A stretch of DNA of 64,000 bases, taken from contig NC_064681.1 in NCBI RefSeq assembly GCF_023278565.1, positions 4,154,001 to 4,218,000 on the forward strand, read 5' to 3'. Shown piece after piece: positions 9,664-27,103 of the stretch (position 1 is its first letter; each line of letters starts with the position of its first letter). Source of the stretch: Colletotrichum lupini. Taxonomy: Eukaryota > Ascomycota > Sordariomycetes > Glomerellales > Glomerellaceae. The translations under genes were made by a program, and so were the position numbers. The notes under the pieces are model-generated. The model worked only from the letters and a program-made list of their open reading frames with translations, ran no database searches and had not been told where the DNA came from.

Positions 9664-12600
9664 TAACTTTTTCTTTTTTTTATTAATTTAACTACTGCGG
9701 TTAGAGGTATAATTTAACCTCGGGCCCGTTTATTAAGTCGTCTCTTTTTTCCTTTTTTTTTTTGTTTTTTTTATATAACTTATCCCTCTATTCGTATAAT
9801 AACTTTTCCGCTACTTACGAATTGCTCTAATCCCTTATTTAGTACTACTTTTATAAAAGCGTTTGCGAGGTTATTTTTATTATTAATCTAACGGATCTTA
9901 AGTATTTTGCGCTTTTTATACGATTACCTAAGGGCTATGATATTAATTATAAGCCTCTTTTTTTTTTTTATTCTTAATTTAACGAGGTATTCGTATAGTA
10001 AGTAGGAATTAGTATAGATAACTATTAGAATGGGTAGAAGGCTAATTCGATCGGTGATTTTCTTTAGCTTTATTAAAATTATGTAGGAGAGGTTAATACT
10101 ATTAACTATGCCGTAGACCTCTAACGCTAGTATACTTCTCGTTACTTACTTATTTTTAGTTAACGAGTAGTAGATTATATTGCCGTATATAGTGAATTTG
10201 CTTTTACTTATACTCTCGTTAGTTAGGATAATAATATACCCTAATTACGAAGTGAGGTCGTTATTATTTATAAATAACTTATTAATAAAGACGTAGAGCT
10301 TACTAATTATAAGGTCGATTAAGTAGTAGACAAGACCTCAATTGAGATTCGTTTATTACTATTTAAGCCGCTTATTAAGTACCTTAACGTCTCGTTCGGT
10401 TAGATCTATAGCCTGCGCTACCCTAGTATAGTTAAAAGTTACCTCGGGCTAATAAATACTCGCAATATATACCCCTCGCGTAAGCTTAGCTTTATACTAC
10501 TTTTTAATATCGGTTACGTTTAGGTCGACGAGGTTAATTTTCTCGCCCTACCCCTTTTATTAAAAAACGACGGTTTCCCTTTTAATTATAAAAATCCCGC
10601 CGTTAAATACTAGGGGGGTGTTTATTATAAGGACCTCTTTTGGCTTCGCTATAAAGCCCGCTTTTTAGAGCTCCTTATCCTCCTTTTTTATAAAGTTAAT
10701 ATTAAATAGGCTTAATATATCGTCGGTCTATATTTTAACGATCCTAAATTAGTTACCTTTATACTCTGCGACTAGTAGGTACGGGTCGTACGTAGAGGTA
10801 ATTATTAATAGTTAATTAATATAAAAATCGTAGTAGGTAGCTTATTAATAGGTGCCCGATTTTGCGAGCCTATATAGTAGCTTAAGTACTTTAATAATCG
10901 TGCTTTTTAGGTACTTACTAGCTATTTCTTTTAGTAAATAGGCTAGGATTTTTTTATAAGCCCTGTGGCCGATTGGGTATATGCCTAGGTAATATTACGG
11001 CTCTAAATTTCGTATCCTTTTTTTTATAGCGATGCTATTAGTACTATTATTAATCGTTGGCTATAGCGCTATATAGTGGGCGATTATATAAGTAGCGTTG
11101 CTTTTTTAACGTTGCCGTACCCCTAAATTACGTATTTAGACTTCTCGTACGGTTGGGGTATTCTTTTTTTTTTAATTTTATAAACTATTTACGATTTAAA
11201 TATGCGGAGGTTTGTATGCTTTTTTAGATCGTAGAGGATAAATTGATAGACTTTTTGATTGCGCAGAGTATTTATTTCGATAAGATCTAATTTTTTATAT
11301 GGCTTTTTAGTAGTTGTAATTATGCCTTTTTTATATAGTTTAACTGCTAGCTCGAAATTAGCTTTTTTTTTTATTATATAAAAGGTATTAATTACTTCGT
11401 TGTTAGTAATGAATTGCTACGTTAGTGCTTACTATCGTGGTCTCTTACGACGTATTAGTGCCCTTTTAGTAATTTCCTTTTCTTTATCGTCTGTTAGTAC
11501 TACTACGATGATTTTATTAAGGATGATTTCTTATACCTCTACTACGGGTTATATAGCTTCCCCTAGCTTTTTTTTTTTTTATAGGCTAGAAATTACCTCG
11601 ATAGGATTTATATAATATAGTCTAATTACTATAATTAATACCTTGAGTAGCTAGTCGCGATCTCTTGCAACTACGTAAGAACGCTCGTCGACGGAAATTA
11701 ATTTATATAGCCTAGCTTATTATTAAGTGATTTTGCGCTATACTTATATATTTAAATTTAGGGGCATATTTAAATTGACCCCTATGTCGGGCTTATTGTG
11801 CATAGTAATTGCATTATTAACTTGCCTTTTTATACTTACTTTATATAGTACCCGTATTACTTTTTTAACTACTTAAGCTTACTAGCTTACGTCTAGCGAC
11901 GGTAGCGAGGCTAAGGTCGTTCTTAGATATGCTCTAAATACTAGAAGCGTTAGTATAAGCCCGTTAGGCCCTATAGTATCGTTATAGTATTTAAGTACTG
12001 TCTAGAGGTATTCGTCGTCGTTAGAATTAGGATTTTCTTTTTTAATAATTTTGAATGCTCTTTTTAATTACTAGTGCGCCCTTTTTATCTTTTTAATATT
12101 ATAGTACGCTTCGACGGGTACGATTTTTAATTATATACCGTAGGCCGTTATATTTTTTTTAAATTCTGTTAATTTAAAACTAGTATTAGCGTCGGTTCTA
12201 ATACCGTCTAGCAGTCCTTAGTATATATTAATCTAGCTTTTTTATAGAGCTATTTATATTGTTTTTACTTATAAATCCCGTAAGAATTACCCTACTTAAA
12301 ATAATATAGCCTCGTCGATTATATATAGGACCGGTCGACTATTTAAATAGAAGATATCGACGACGATCTCCTAATTAAAGTTAAGCTTATTACGCAATTT
12401 AAATTTAAATCTACGTGGGCTCTGCGTATTTATTTAGTATTAGTAATATACTTTCGTTAACTACTCTAGCGCCCCTATTTTAATATTATTATTACCTAAA
12501 TACTTTAGGAAGTTATATAGCCTCGCGACCGACGGGTAGCTAAATCTCCGGTATAGTCGTTTAAGCTTACTTTCCGTTAGGTAATTAATCGATTTTATAT

Positions 12601-15600
12601 TATTAGTGAGCCTTATAAACGCGTACCCCTATCGTTGTTCGACTATTTCGAAGTACTTACGGCTAGAGATTCTATTCTTCGTATTATCGAATATAATACC
12701 TAGTCGATCTATGTCTTTTAGATATAGGAGAAATAGGGTATTAACGGGTAGGATATAGAAAGTTATCGTTCCGAAGTGCGTCTCTATTTCTATTATACTT
12801 AGGGCGACGATTTCTTTACCTAGGCCGAAGTTAATCTTCGTAATACTTACTATTAACGTATTAAGCGTTACTAGCGCGATTTTCTATAGCGCTTAGAATT
12901 ACCCTTTTCTTTTTATTAACTATTGCGATACCTTAGTATTTAAGATAATTTTATAGAAATTATTTAGGCCGTACCTTTCGTTCGCGTGGAATGCCTATAT
13001 AAGCTTAGTATTCGAGTAATCTAAGTAGTATAAAAAGGACCCCTCTAGCTACCCCTAGAATTACTTAGTACCCTATCTCTTTTTTTTAGATATTAAGAGA
13101 GTAGAATTTTGCGCTATTAGATTCGTCCTTTCGCCTACCTCTATATCTATCGTTTAAAGGACCTTCCCTTACTATCCGTAGATAAAAGCCTACTTATTAA
13201 GGGCTTTTATTACCTTTTATTTATTTAGCCTCGTATATCCTCCCGAGGCTAACGGGGTAAAGAAAGAGTAGTTAATATCGTCGACTTTATCGTAATTTAA
13301 TTCGTCGGTATAGTAAGTAAGATCTTTTTTATTTTCTAAATTTTTTATAGGGTGCGGGTGCTTTAAGCCGCTAAATTAGCTACTTTCGCTAGGTTCTGTA
13401 CCCCCGGATCTGCCCTTATATATAACGAGGAATTAGTTAAATTAATAAGGGCTAGTTTTGCTATTTGCTACCCTCGATTTTCTATATTATTCGTACGATT
13501 TAGTACGCTCTTCCTCGGAGTAGTTACTTAACTAATATCTATCCTTTTTATAAATAAAATACTACTTCTTTCGTTACCCTACTTGCGAGTTGAATCTCTA
13601 CCTATTTAACGAATCTAAGATTCCTTATTAATAATTGCCGTACCTAGCTTCTTTTTTTTTTTTATTATACGTTCGGTCGACCTAATGCTATTAGTAAGGG
13701 CCGTTATATACCTAGAGGTAGGTTTAGCGCAGTATTCTCGTTTTAATATTAAAGCTAGATCTTAGCCTCGAGTAGAGCGTCTTGTAGTTTTTAGGTGCTT
13801 AGTATAGAGTTATTTTTGCCTCTAAAACGCGCTAGACTACGGTATAGAGATATCCGACTTTTTACTCGTTAGTCCCCTTATTTAGCTAGGTTTTTACTAG
13901 CTTATTAATTCGATCGATAAGCTCTTCGAGGATTTCTATTTATAATTTGCCCTCTATTATCCTAGCTATAGATACGAAAGAAATCGCTCATAGCTTAGAT
14001 AGGAGCTCTAGGTTCTTATTATAAGTCTCGAAGCGGCTTCGGATTACGTTAATTATATTAAGAAAGTCGTTTTGATTAAGATTACGTACCGCTTCGTAAT
14101 AGTAATTAAAGGCTTTGCTTACGAGTACGATATTAACTACCGAATAGTACTAGTGTTCCCTAATTCCGACTTTTTCGTAGTAATTATAAAATATCGTTAG
14201 GGTTTTTTATAAGACCTCATACTTCCCCCTAGAGTATAATTTCTCTTTTAGGAAGATCTTTTTAAAGTCTGTGAACTACTTCGTATTTACCGCTAGATTT
14301 TTAGTATTTATATACGATCCCTGCGTCGCTACGTACTATTAGTAACTTCGGGTAGTTTGCTTCTTTTCTTACTAGCCGATTAGTACCGAATTTCGTATTA
14401 GTAGCGGTAACGAGCTATGGATCGAAATAGGCAGAATTATTAATTATCGTACTTCTAGTATTATATTTTACCTCTATATATCCTTTTATAACGATAAATT
14501 ACTATTAGTAATTATAAGAAGGAAATCTAGGTCGTTTACCCTTTTTTTAAATTTATTAAAGCGATTATACGCCCTGTCGACTTATACTTAGGTCTATATT
14601 ACGAATTCCTTTTCCGTAATCGTCGTTACTAAGATTTCGTAAGGTTCTCGCGATTATAATTACGCTAGTAGTACCCCTCGCTTATAGAGGAATTTATTAA
14701 CCGCTTTTATAATTCTTAGGCTTATGCTTACGAACTATTTATCTAGTTAATGGCTAAGGTCGTTTACGATCTTATAAAATAGGGGTTGCCCTTATAGCCC
14801 CTTTTTTTTATAAACCTTAGTTAAATAGATTAATGCTACGTTAATTTACTCGCCGTTAGGCTGATCCGGGATTTTATATATCTACGTCTTTTAATAATCC
14901 GGGTTAATATTTACTTACTTATAAGGGATTGGGATTCTATTTAGGATCGGGTTTCGTTCTTTTCTTCTTTACCCTAACTTATTAAGGGTCGTGCTCTAGC
15001 TTATGCCCGTATTAGTAATTATTAGTATATTTAATTTTAATAGGGATATATCTAATCCGCGCGCCGGTCGTAGTAAATCCGTGCTTTCGCTACCTAACGA
15101 ATTTGTTAGGGTCTAGGAGATTCCCGCTTTTTTTTACTATCTCGCTATTACTCTCGTTTTTACTATTTCTAGCGATTACTACTACCTTTTTAGATCGCTA
15201 GCTATCGTACTTACTAAGATCCTCCTTTTTATTTAGTATAAAAGGGTAGGTTCTAGTAGTTCTTTTTAATAATAATAGCGATAGACGTTTATATTACCGT
15301 AATAAGATATAGTAATTAGTCTCGGGATCTTTACTAATTACTAATTTTTTAAAATTAGTAATTTTATACCGTGAGCTAGTATAAAAAAAAGCCCTTTAGT
15401 AGCCCTTTAGAGGATTCTTTTCTTTTCTCTCGGATCCTCGTCTTTTTAGCCTTTTTTTAGGCTAATAGTAATTCTAGCGGGAGGTTATAGGACTACTTTA
15501 GGGTAGCCGCCTTCTTCCTAAGTTAATCTCCGAGATCCGTAATACTCTTAACTCGATGCTATTAGGACCTCTAAATCCCCTCCTCCCTTATTAAACCGTC

Positions 15601-16227
15601 CCCTATATTATATTCCTAAGTAATACCCGGGGGGTAGTTAAGGGAGCTACGAGGAGGTCGTTTAGATCGCGGGCTTAAGGGCGTACCCATAAGATCCCCA
15701 TAGTAATAAACTTTTCTATATACTATAGATCTCTTAGCTTAATAATTTTTATAAAGTTACTTTCGTCGCTAAGTAAGAATATCTACGTTTAGAGATCCCC
15801 TTTTTCGATCGCATAGTGCTCTTTTATACTATACTATTAAGCCCGTTCGTTATACTAGTTAATTAAGCAAGTAGTCGTTATATAGGGAATTCCTTTTGCT
15901 AATTTAGCTAGTTAATTTCTAATCGCGGGCCGGCTACGGAAAAGTTATTTAATAAAAAGGCTGCTTAAGGTAACGGTAAAAAACTAGTCGCTTAAGCGGT
16001 TCTGTTAATTAACGTAGTTTAACGTAATAGACGTCGACCTCTCGTGGGTAATAAAGGGCTACGATTGCTCGATTCCGTACGGTATTTAAAAATCGCCCCC
16101 TTTTTCATCTGCTTCCGTGAGGTTAATTAGTACGAATCTCCTATCCCGTGCGGTATTAAGAGGTCGTCTCTTTTATATAGCAAGATACCTTACCGATCTA
16201 TAATAGTAGAATTTAACTATTAATTAG

Positions 16228-16429
16228 TATTAGTATCCCTATTATAGGGTAGTTAGTTCGAACCGTAGTTAACGAAGAGATTAATTAAACTATATAAATA
16301 TTTGCGTAGGTGTAAAAAGGAGGTTCTAACCGTAGGTTGGGCTGGCTACGATAATCGTAAATAGGGCCCCTAATTGGCCCCTGCGCAGTCGGCTGTATGC
16401 CGCGGTCGAATTAGACTTCTAATCCGACA
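16228..16429 (-). repeat. 5' LTR of the copia element
   Basis: This 202 bp copy ends CCGACA on the plus strand, that is it starts TGTCGG on the coding strand, as expected for a TG...CA LTR. It is less RIP-mutated than its partner. Confidence 0.88.
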
Positions 16430-16668
16430 GGCATCGTATTCTAAGCATATATTACCAACCCCACCAAGATGGAGAGGACGAGAATCATGCATACGACGAA
16501 AGGCCATTGCAGTGGTTTCGGTCGATGGTCTGGACGCGTCGGTATTGGAGGCGGACGATTCTTCTTGCCTAGCTCATCGTGGTACTCGTCGATGTCCTCA
16601 GTAGCTTGCAGATTATACTGCGTTTGCGAGTCAAAAGTGGGCTGTATCGCTGGTGGGTGTTGATGCAT
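16430..16668 (-). pseudogene. N-terminal fragment of the interrupted DUF3433-like gene
   Basis: Starting at the ATG at 16668, the frame gives a Pro-rich cytosolic head (MHQHPPAIQPTF, PPPIPTRPDHRPKP) and one membrane helix (LQWPFVVCMILVLSILVGLV). A TAG stop at 16443-16441 follows (IYA*). Two in-frame codons later comes NTM, and then the copia LTR border. TAG can be a RIP-mutated CAG, since RIP can spill into sequence beside a repeat. The 'PLxWPF + helix' start fits DUF3433 proteins, and the orientation matches the C-terminal fragment at 6707-7393. The large middle of a normal DUF3433 protein is absent here, so there has also been loss, or this is a separate short membrane protein. Confidence 0.5.
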
Positions 16669-18001
16669 GTTTGCTACTAGCCTGTATCACGGCATGATTA
16701 ATCGTTGAACACCTGTTGAGTCGAGGTCTTGTTTCTCGCTGGTTGATATTCTTATTCAGACCAGAAGGAGACGTCAACGATTGTCCACATGCAACTTTCG
16801 AATAATTCAGAATAGGCCTGGTCATGAAAACAGAGTTCGCCGAGCCAGGAATTCGCCAATGTACAACATGAAGAAAGCCCTGAGTCCTTGGGTCGCGCAC
16901 ACCAAAGCAAAGCCACCATCTTGTTGTGGTGGCTTTGAGACAACCAGGCAGCTGTAGCAGCTCAGCTCGGCGAGTGGTCCATCGTCTTTCTGGTGCACTA
17001 CTGTACCAGCCTCATCGAGTGCCAGTGAGGCCGCTTGACCGCTTGCAGTCTGCATCAACAGCATTTCATGGGCGAAGGTTGAAGCCAATGATCATGTGTG
17101 GTTGTCCTGGGAGGCGCCCGCTACCCTGAGCTGAAGTCCGGTGCTAGTCACATTCCGGACTGGTGAGTACCGGTAAGTATATGCGGGCTGAGCCATGGCA
17201 ATTTTGATAGAGAAGGCTGATTCGCTCCAAGGTCAGGGAGCACGAAGGACCTAAAACATGGCTTTTCTTTCTGTGGTATTTTGTCATTTCTCATGTACTA
17301 ATGCCGAGAATGCTTTGATGCGTTTGGTAACATTCGATGAAGTAGGTACTTAATGTAGGCTCAATCGACGATTTCCATGGTCTAACTTGCAGGTCTGACA
17401 GTCGTAGAAAACAACTTGTCGAGAGACGATTTCGAAGCACGTTGGGCGCAGCATTGACTCGGTGGGTCGGCAGCATGGGACTATCCAGATTCACTCAGAC
17501 ACGCCAAAGCAGTGAGGGTGGCTAGGTCCACTAGGCTGTATTGCCGGGGCTCCACGTACGTAGGGCTGAATGCCGCAGAAGTCGGGATTGTGCTGTAACG
17601 AGTTAGGACTCCTAATCTAGCCTCGCATTTCCGGTAGTTGAGGCTGTGAAGACGATGCTTCGGAGGGCGAGACATCTCTATCGAATGGCTGACATACTCT
17701 TTGAGACCGGCCCGTGGCCGAGACCAAAGCTATTTCACTGAGAAGTACCTCCCAGAGGTAGATCATGTTGTTCCTGAGTCATGTATCTTGGACTAATTAC
17801 GGCGACATAGTACCACAATATCTCCATGGTACCCCTAGCATGAAGGTCGAAGAGGCATGGCGATAGTCGGTCGGAGCATACTAGATGGAGTTCGCCAAGG
17901 CACATTTGTATTGCTAACATCCTACAATGTGGCTTTTGTTATCGAAATTACTGAAGGCAGGCGGCTATTTGCTGATCTGAATGGTACATGTACACAAGTC
18001 T
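16669..18001. other. Intergenic, no convincing gene
   Basis: A minus-strand open stretch at 16822-17088 (MLLMQTASGQAASL...) has gene-like composition, but I see no domain, good start context or partner exon. The rest of the region shows only scattered short frames. Confidence 0.5.
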
Positions 18002-19362
18002 TCACAATTCCTCGCCAAGCCAGTTAGTATCATTCTCCTTCTCATCGACGTACTCGGAGAGTCTCTCCTTCAAGTCCTCGACTTCAATCTCGCCGTCGAC
18101 GTAATCGACCTTGTGCTTGTGGGGAGGAATGGGGACGCGGCCGGGGACGTGAATGACGCCGTTCTTGGCAATTCCATCGGCGACGACAATAGGGATGTAG
18201 CCGTTAAGCTTGACCTTGGTCCAGCCGCCCCAGGTGGCGACATCGACGGCGATGTTCTTGCCCAGCAAAGTGGGAAGATCAACGTGGTAGTGCTCCATGG
18301 TGTTGACATCCTTCTTGTCATCGGGGCGGTACAGCGCGTCGCTATATAGAGTCGCACTGCCGACGATCTGGTACTTGAGCAATGCTCTAAGGTACTTGAG
18401 ACCGAGGTCGGTGTTGAACAGGAACGCATTCGCCTTGGGTCCAAGGCGAGCGAAAGCGTTGTTGGAAGGGGCGAAAACGGTGGTGCCGGTGGACTTGACG
18501 CCGTGAATATACTTGACGAAGTCGGTCTTCTCGTATGCGAGCAACAGCGTGGAGAATTGACTGGGGAGAAGGGTGAGCTCTCGGCCGACCATGGGTGGCG
18601 GGATGATCAGGCTATTGACAGCGTGAATAATTCCATTCTTGGCGCGCTATAGATGGCAAGTCAGATTTGTAGGACTGATGAACCATGGGGACTTTGAGTG
18701 CTCACAATGTTGACGGCAACGACCTTGGCGTAAAAGTTGATGCGCACGCCGCCGAGGCCGACGCTGGTGCGAAGACGCTGGGGCTTGTCGCCGAGGAACT
18801 TCTCATTGAGCAGCGTGGGGAGAGTGTGGGTGCGAAGGACCCTCTTCGCATCGTAATCACCAATGCCAACGTGGTACTTCAAGATGGCTTCAATAACCTC
18901 CTTGCTCGGTTTCTTGTGCTTGGGAAGATGCTCGAAGGCGCGGTTCGTCGGCACGAAAAGTGTGTGATTCGCCTCTGTGCTCTTCAAAACGTTGACAATG
19001 TCCTCATATTCGTTGACAAGCTTGGCAAACTCGGTCGTGTGCTCGCTCTTCGAAATGAGTTCGTAAATAGTTTTATCGGAAACCTTGGGTTCGTTAAAAA
19101 TCTCCTCCTCGAAAAGGTGGTCGAATTTGTTCTCGACTGTCTCTTCGAATGAGTGTAGTGCATCCTCAATGTGTGCGGACAAGGAATCGATGCCATCTTC
19201 CACAGTGCTCACGATGGAGTCCTTGGAGGGAACGCGGCCCCACCAGGAACCTCGATTAGCGTGGTCATCGTTCTTGATGGCCGCTTGCTCGAAGATCTTA
19301 GGATCGGGAAGGATAAATGCGTTGGCAACGGCCACGCATGAGAGGGCTGCAACAGCTTTCAT
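18002..19362 (-). CDS. Secreted fasciclin (FAS1) domain protein, two repeats
   Basis: Two exons (19362-18706 and 18646-18002) encode 433 residues. A signal peptide (MKAVAALSCVAVANA) is followed by a hydrophilic spacer and two FAS1 adhesion modules. In module one (about residues 95-235) the H1/H2 text is TLFVPTNRAFEHLP and YHVG, and the end is interrupted by the intron just before RAKNGIIHAVNSLIIPP. In module two (about 240-385) the matching signatures are TVFAPSNNAFARLGP, LLKYQIVG and NGVIHVPGRVPIPP. The acidic tail (EIEVEDLKERLSEYVDEKEND) has no GPI signal, so the protein is probably wall-associated or soluble. Fungal FAS1 proteins are linked to cell adhesion and wall integrity. The exon join is in phase 0 with a GTGAGC donor and a TATAG acceptor. 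Confidence 0.88.
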
Positions 19363-20912
19363 GTTGGATTGATTTTCCAGATAAGAATGCTACCTTGGTT
19401 CTGGAAAAAGGTTCATAAGGGAGAAGGGAATGTCAGAAAAGCGACCATGCTGGGGGAAATGCAGATAAGGAACCTTTTGTTCGAATCTTCGGCACCGGGA
19501 GGCGAACACCACGCACTTTGCGTACGCGGAATGGCTGTAGGCAGAGACACTAGGGACGACGCCAACAGCTAGAGGTCCAATGGTAAGCTGACGTCAACGG
19601 GATCGGACAACAGCAGCAAAGTGAAACTCTCCCCCGCCCATCCCACCCAATGGAACTCGAATCCCCGAACGAGCCGAAGGAACGACCAGACGGTGGGAAG
19701 TCGTTCTATGCGGGAACAAATAGCAACTCAAGCTGTCGCCGCGGCCTCAAGCACCATCAGTTCTCTTCTAGAACTTCACCTCATCATCGACTTGTCGCAT
19801 AATGAATGAGGTGATTTGGGTGTGGGAGCTCGCAAGCTATGCAGAATTATGCAAAACTAAAATCGAGCTAAGTCGGTGTGTACGAGCTTGAGCTATGGAC
19901 AAAGCTACCAGAAAGCCACACAACCACCGAGCTCTCAGCTACATCCAATGCGTCATTCATCCCACCTATGAAACCGCTTTCATCCTCAAGGCCATCGGGC
20001 TCTCGGGGTTTACGGGTCTCCATCCATCGGCCTGATTTCTGCCCGCCTCCGACCACGCACGGCCCCACTCCGCTGCTCCGCTGTCTCTAGGCTAATGCTT
20101 CCCGGATCACCTCCGGCCGGGTTCTAGGCGAGTATTGTTACCGGATTCCGAAGACATTGTAACAAAATAACCATTGGATACGTATACATATCTCTGAAGC
20201 TTCTGTTTACAGGCCTAACCTCAACTCACGATTCGGTGCCGACACGCAGAAGTCAAGCAAAGCCTGCGCCATTGACTTCTTGGCTGCATTTCCCCACAAA
20301 CAAGAAACAGCAGTTCATGTTTGACAATACGATGAGAGCTGAGAAGTTTCGGTGCCAAGGTGACACCGAAAAGGGTAAGATATAACGCTCATTCTCACAT
20401 GGAACGTTCATCGGGACTACGAACGAGCAAACGGCTGTGTGGGATAACCAATCTTATCTGGTGTATATTTGACTTTCGCAATCTGCTGCAGTCTGGAGAT
20501 GACTTGCCCCGGCATCTCAAAGGCTTACTTTGTTCTTCAATTCCGGTTCCGGAATTTCCAAACTACGGCTCAGAAACCCGAGGATGCTTGATTTGACAGG
20601 TGATAGTCACACATCTGAAAGGTCGTGTTCAACTGCTCCGCGGAGCAGCAACAGAGGCAGTGACGGGGCCGGAGTACCTTAAGTCCTGGTCATTGTGCAC
20701 AAGGCACTATGGTATTAGCGTGGATTACATCTTGTACCTGAACTATGGTACGTGTGGCTATCTGGGCTGACAAAGAAAATTGCCCGGATTTGGGAGATAA
20801 GTTTCGAAACGTTTGGCGAACTTGCGAACCCCTCCAAGAAACAAAACTACAAATATGCCCCTCAATGCCAGCTTGATGGCTTCGAAAGGTACATGTATCA
20901 ACTTATTGTGCA
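19363..20912. other. Intergenic, no gene seen
   Basis: This is the promoter side of the FAS1 gene and the 3' flank of the GMC-hydrolase gene. Several short overlapping frames occur, none with splice-supported continuity or recognisable domains. Confidence 0.55.
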
Positions 20913-25156
<4,244 letters not shown>

Positions 25157-27103
25157 CACGATTTTGTTCTTAGTAGTAGCTTCTTGTCGTCAAAGAGCGC
25201 TAAGGACTTCCAAGTGCCGCTCTTCTAAATGACAGAAGGAAGAGTCGGATACCTTACGTATACACTTGATCTTCCTGGCCGTCTGGTGGATGATGGCTTC
25301 GTCTTATAAGGTCAAGCGCCGGCAAGTATCTACGGCCCGCAGCGGCTTCCCCAGACGGGCAAGGACAGTCAACGCATTCCTATCGACGACAGCCTGTGTG
25401 CAAAACTTCCTCTCAACGGTAGACAGGGTCCTCGCGACTATCACATGCTTTCCTGACATTCAAAATGTTGACTGCTTCATTTTCCCATGATATGACCGGA
25501 TGCGGATAGTTTCACTCGGCTTAACGGGAGAATGTTCGCAATCATCCGAGAGACACTTCGTTGTGGTTGTTGATGGGGTAACTAGCCTTATGCCTGTATG
25601 TGGTTGGAGTAGGAATTGTCGTTGAGGGTGTAAACAATTACATGACGTCTCTCAATGTGGCTTGCTTGAATATGTTTTTTGCAAGACACTCATCAGAGGT
25701 GGTATGTGCTTTCTGAAGGCAAAAGTAAGCCGAGCGAAAACTTATCGAGCATGTAAAATAGTCGAGAACCCCAATTCTATCGGTGAAAGTCCCAAAGGTT
25801 GAGGACTTGTAGCTCTTTGAATTGAGTCGTGGCGATTAGAGGTTGGGCACTCATGTCCACTAAATTTGAAAGACGACGTTGAATTCAGAATGATTAGGTG
25901 TTTGCCTCTGGCTTTTTGGAAGAGTTCTGCGGACTTGCATTTCCTAACGGGCGCTGAGACTATTTGCACACTAGTTCAATACCACCACATGCAGGGCAAT
26001 CTCCACCGGGAGGGCGCAGCCGTGATAGGGCATACCGGCAGAAGATCGCATTTCAACGAGGGCTCTGCTTTTCAGTTCATGCTAGTCAAGCTAGTCAAGC
26101 TAGTCCGCAATGTGATGTGACTGTAGCCCAAAAGGTCTGATGATTGGTCGGTTTCCCGCCAGGAGTCTCACTAGATGCCGGAGTGGCTCAACGAGCAACT
26201 GAGACGAACCAGCTGCTTCTTTTCTATCTGGGGGTAGAAGGTCGCGATAAAGCGGCGGAACATTGCATGCTCTTGCCTTCACCCAATTGGCTCAGGATGC
26301 TTATCATCTTAGTAGACAATCCAGAATGTGAGAACGCATGCAAACAGACGGGAAGTCTAGCGGCCCGCAACCGGGTCGAAAGCGGATTTGGGGTAATTAG
26401 CCATTCTTCAGAAAGCATGCGTAAAGCGTGCGTAAACAGGACAGCATGCAGGTAGGTGGAGATAACTCCGAGCTCCACAGCTCCGATAATGTCTCAGACA
26501 AGACATTGGTGATCATCCGACTAGCTTTCAGCTTGTCAGTGCTAGCTTTGCAATTGTCTTGAGGGGCCATGTCAAGGGATGTCTGACATACCAAATCTCA
26601 CACTCAGCCCTGAGGCGTTCGGATCGGTAGCGAGTTCAGGGTCAGAAAGCCATATGTGCCGTCTTCAGTCTAACACTGCTCCAGTTGTTGGGAATCGTCG
26701 CGGGGAGAAATGTAGTGGAAACCCTGATCCAGCCTTGCAATCATGGAAGCAATCCCACTGGGACCACGGAAACTTCACTTTCAAGCCTCAATCATTCGAT
26801 CACTATAGAAAGCATTCAAGTTACGGCGCGGCATGTGAAAACACTTGTCACTTTCAGCATGTGATAGTAAGACACCAAGGATTGCCTGAAGTTCCTCCCT
26901 GGTGGCCATCACATTTGGCATTTTAGGGCATCAGGAAAGCCTCAACAGTCCTAAACGTTGAAGCCTCTCCAGACTTCAGATCACATTTCAAGGGAATTAG
27001 GAGTAGTATTTGATCCAGCTATCCGGCAGCATCGCGGCTACTCGATGTCATTTCTATTGACAACTTATTCCATCGAGACTATTAGCCGCACGTGCCTCTA
27101 GAG
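25157..27103. other. Long divergent intergenic region
   Basis: This 1.95 kb stretch separates the divergent starts of the GMC-hydrolase gene and the hydrolase-like gene at 27104. It presumably holds both promoters. I see no gene, RNA or repeat in it apart from a short GCTAGTCAA direct repeat near 26080-26100. Confidence 0.5.

Larger units (their letters stand above)
9461..16429 (-). mobile_element. Ty1/copia LTR retrotransposon, RIP-degraded
   Basis: The element is 6,969 bp, bounded by near-identical direct LTRs (9461-9663 and 16228-16429) and a 5 bp target duplication (GGTAT at 9456-9460, GGCAT at 16430-16434; the difference is a C to T change). A purine-rich tract on the minus strand touches the low-coordinate LTR at 9664, so transcription runs from high to low coordinates. 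The minus strand near 10560-10740 keeps the copia reverse-transcriptase signature: *TDDIL followed by KAGFIAKPKE and TPLVFNGGI. The stop before TDD stands where Gln is expected (CAG to TAG). RNase H should lie toward 9.7-10.5 kb and integrase and gag toward 12-16 kb, but these are too decayed for firm placement. No intact frame remains. Confidence 0.85.

Noticed and set aside
11400..11615. 71-codon plus-strand open frame inside the copia element
   Set aside because: It lies antisense to the retrotransposon polyprotein in RIP-mutated DNA, and such AT-rich frames have no coding support.
16822..17088. Minus-strand open frame of about 80 codons with gene-like composition
   Set aside because: No recognised domain, no splice partner and no clear start; left within the intergenic entry.
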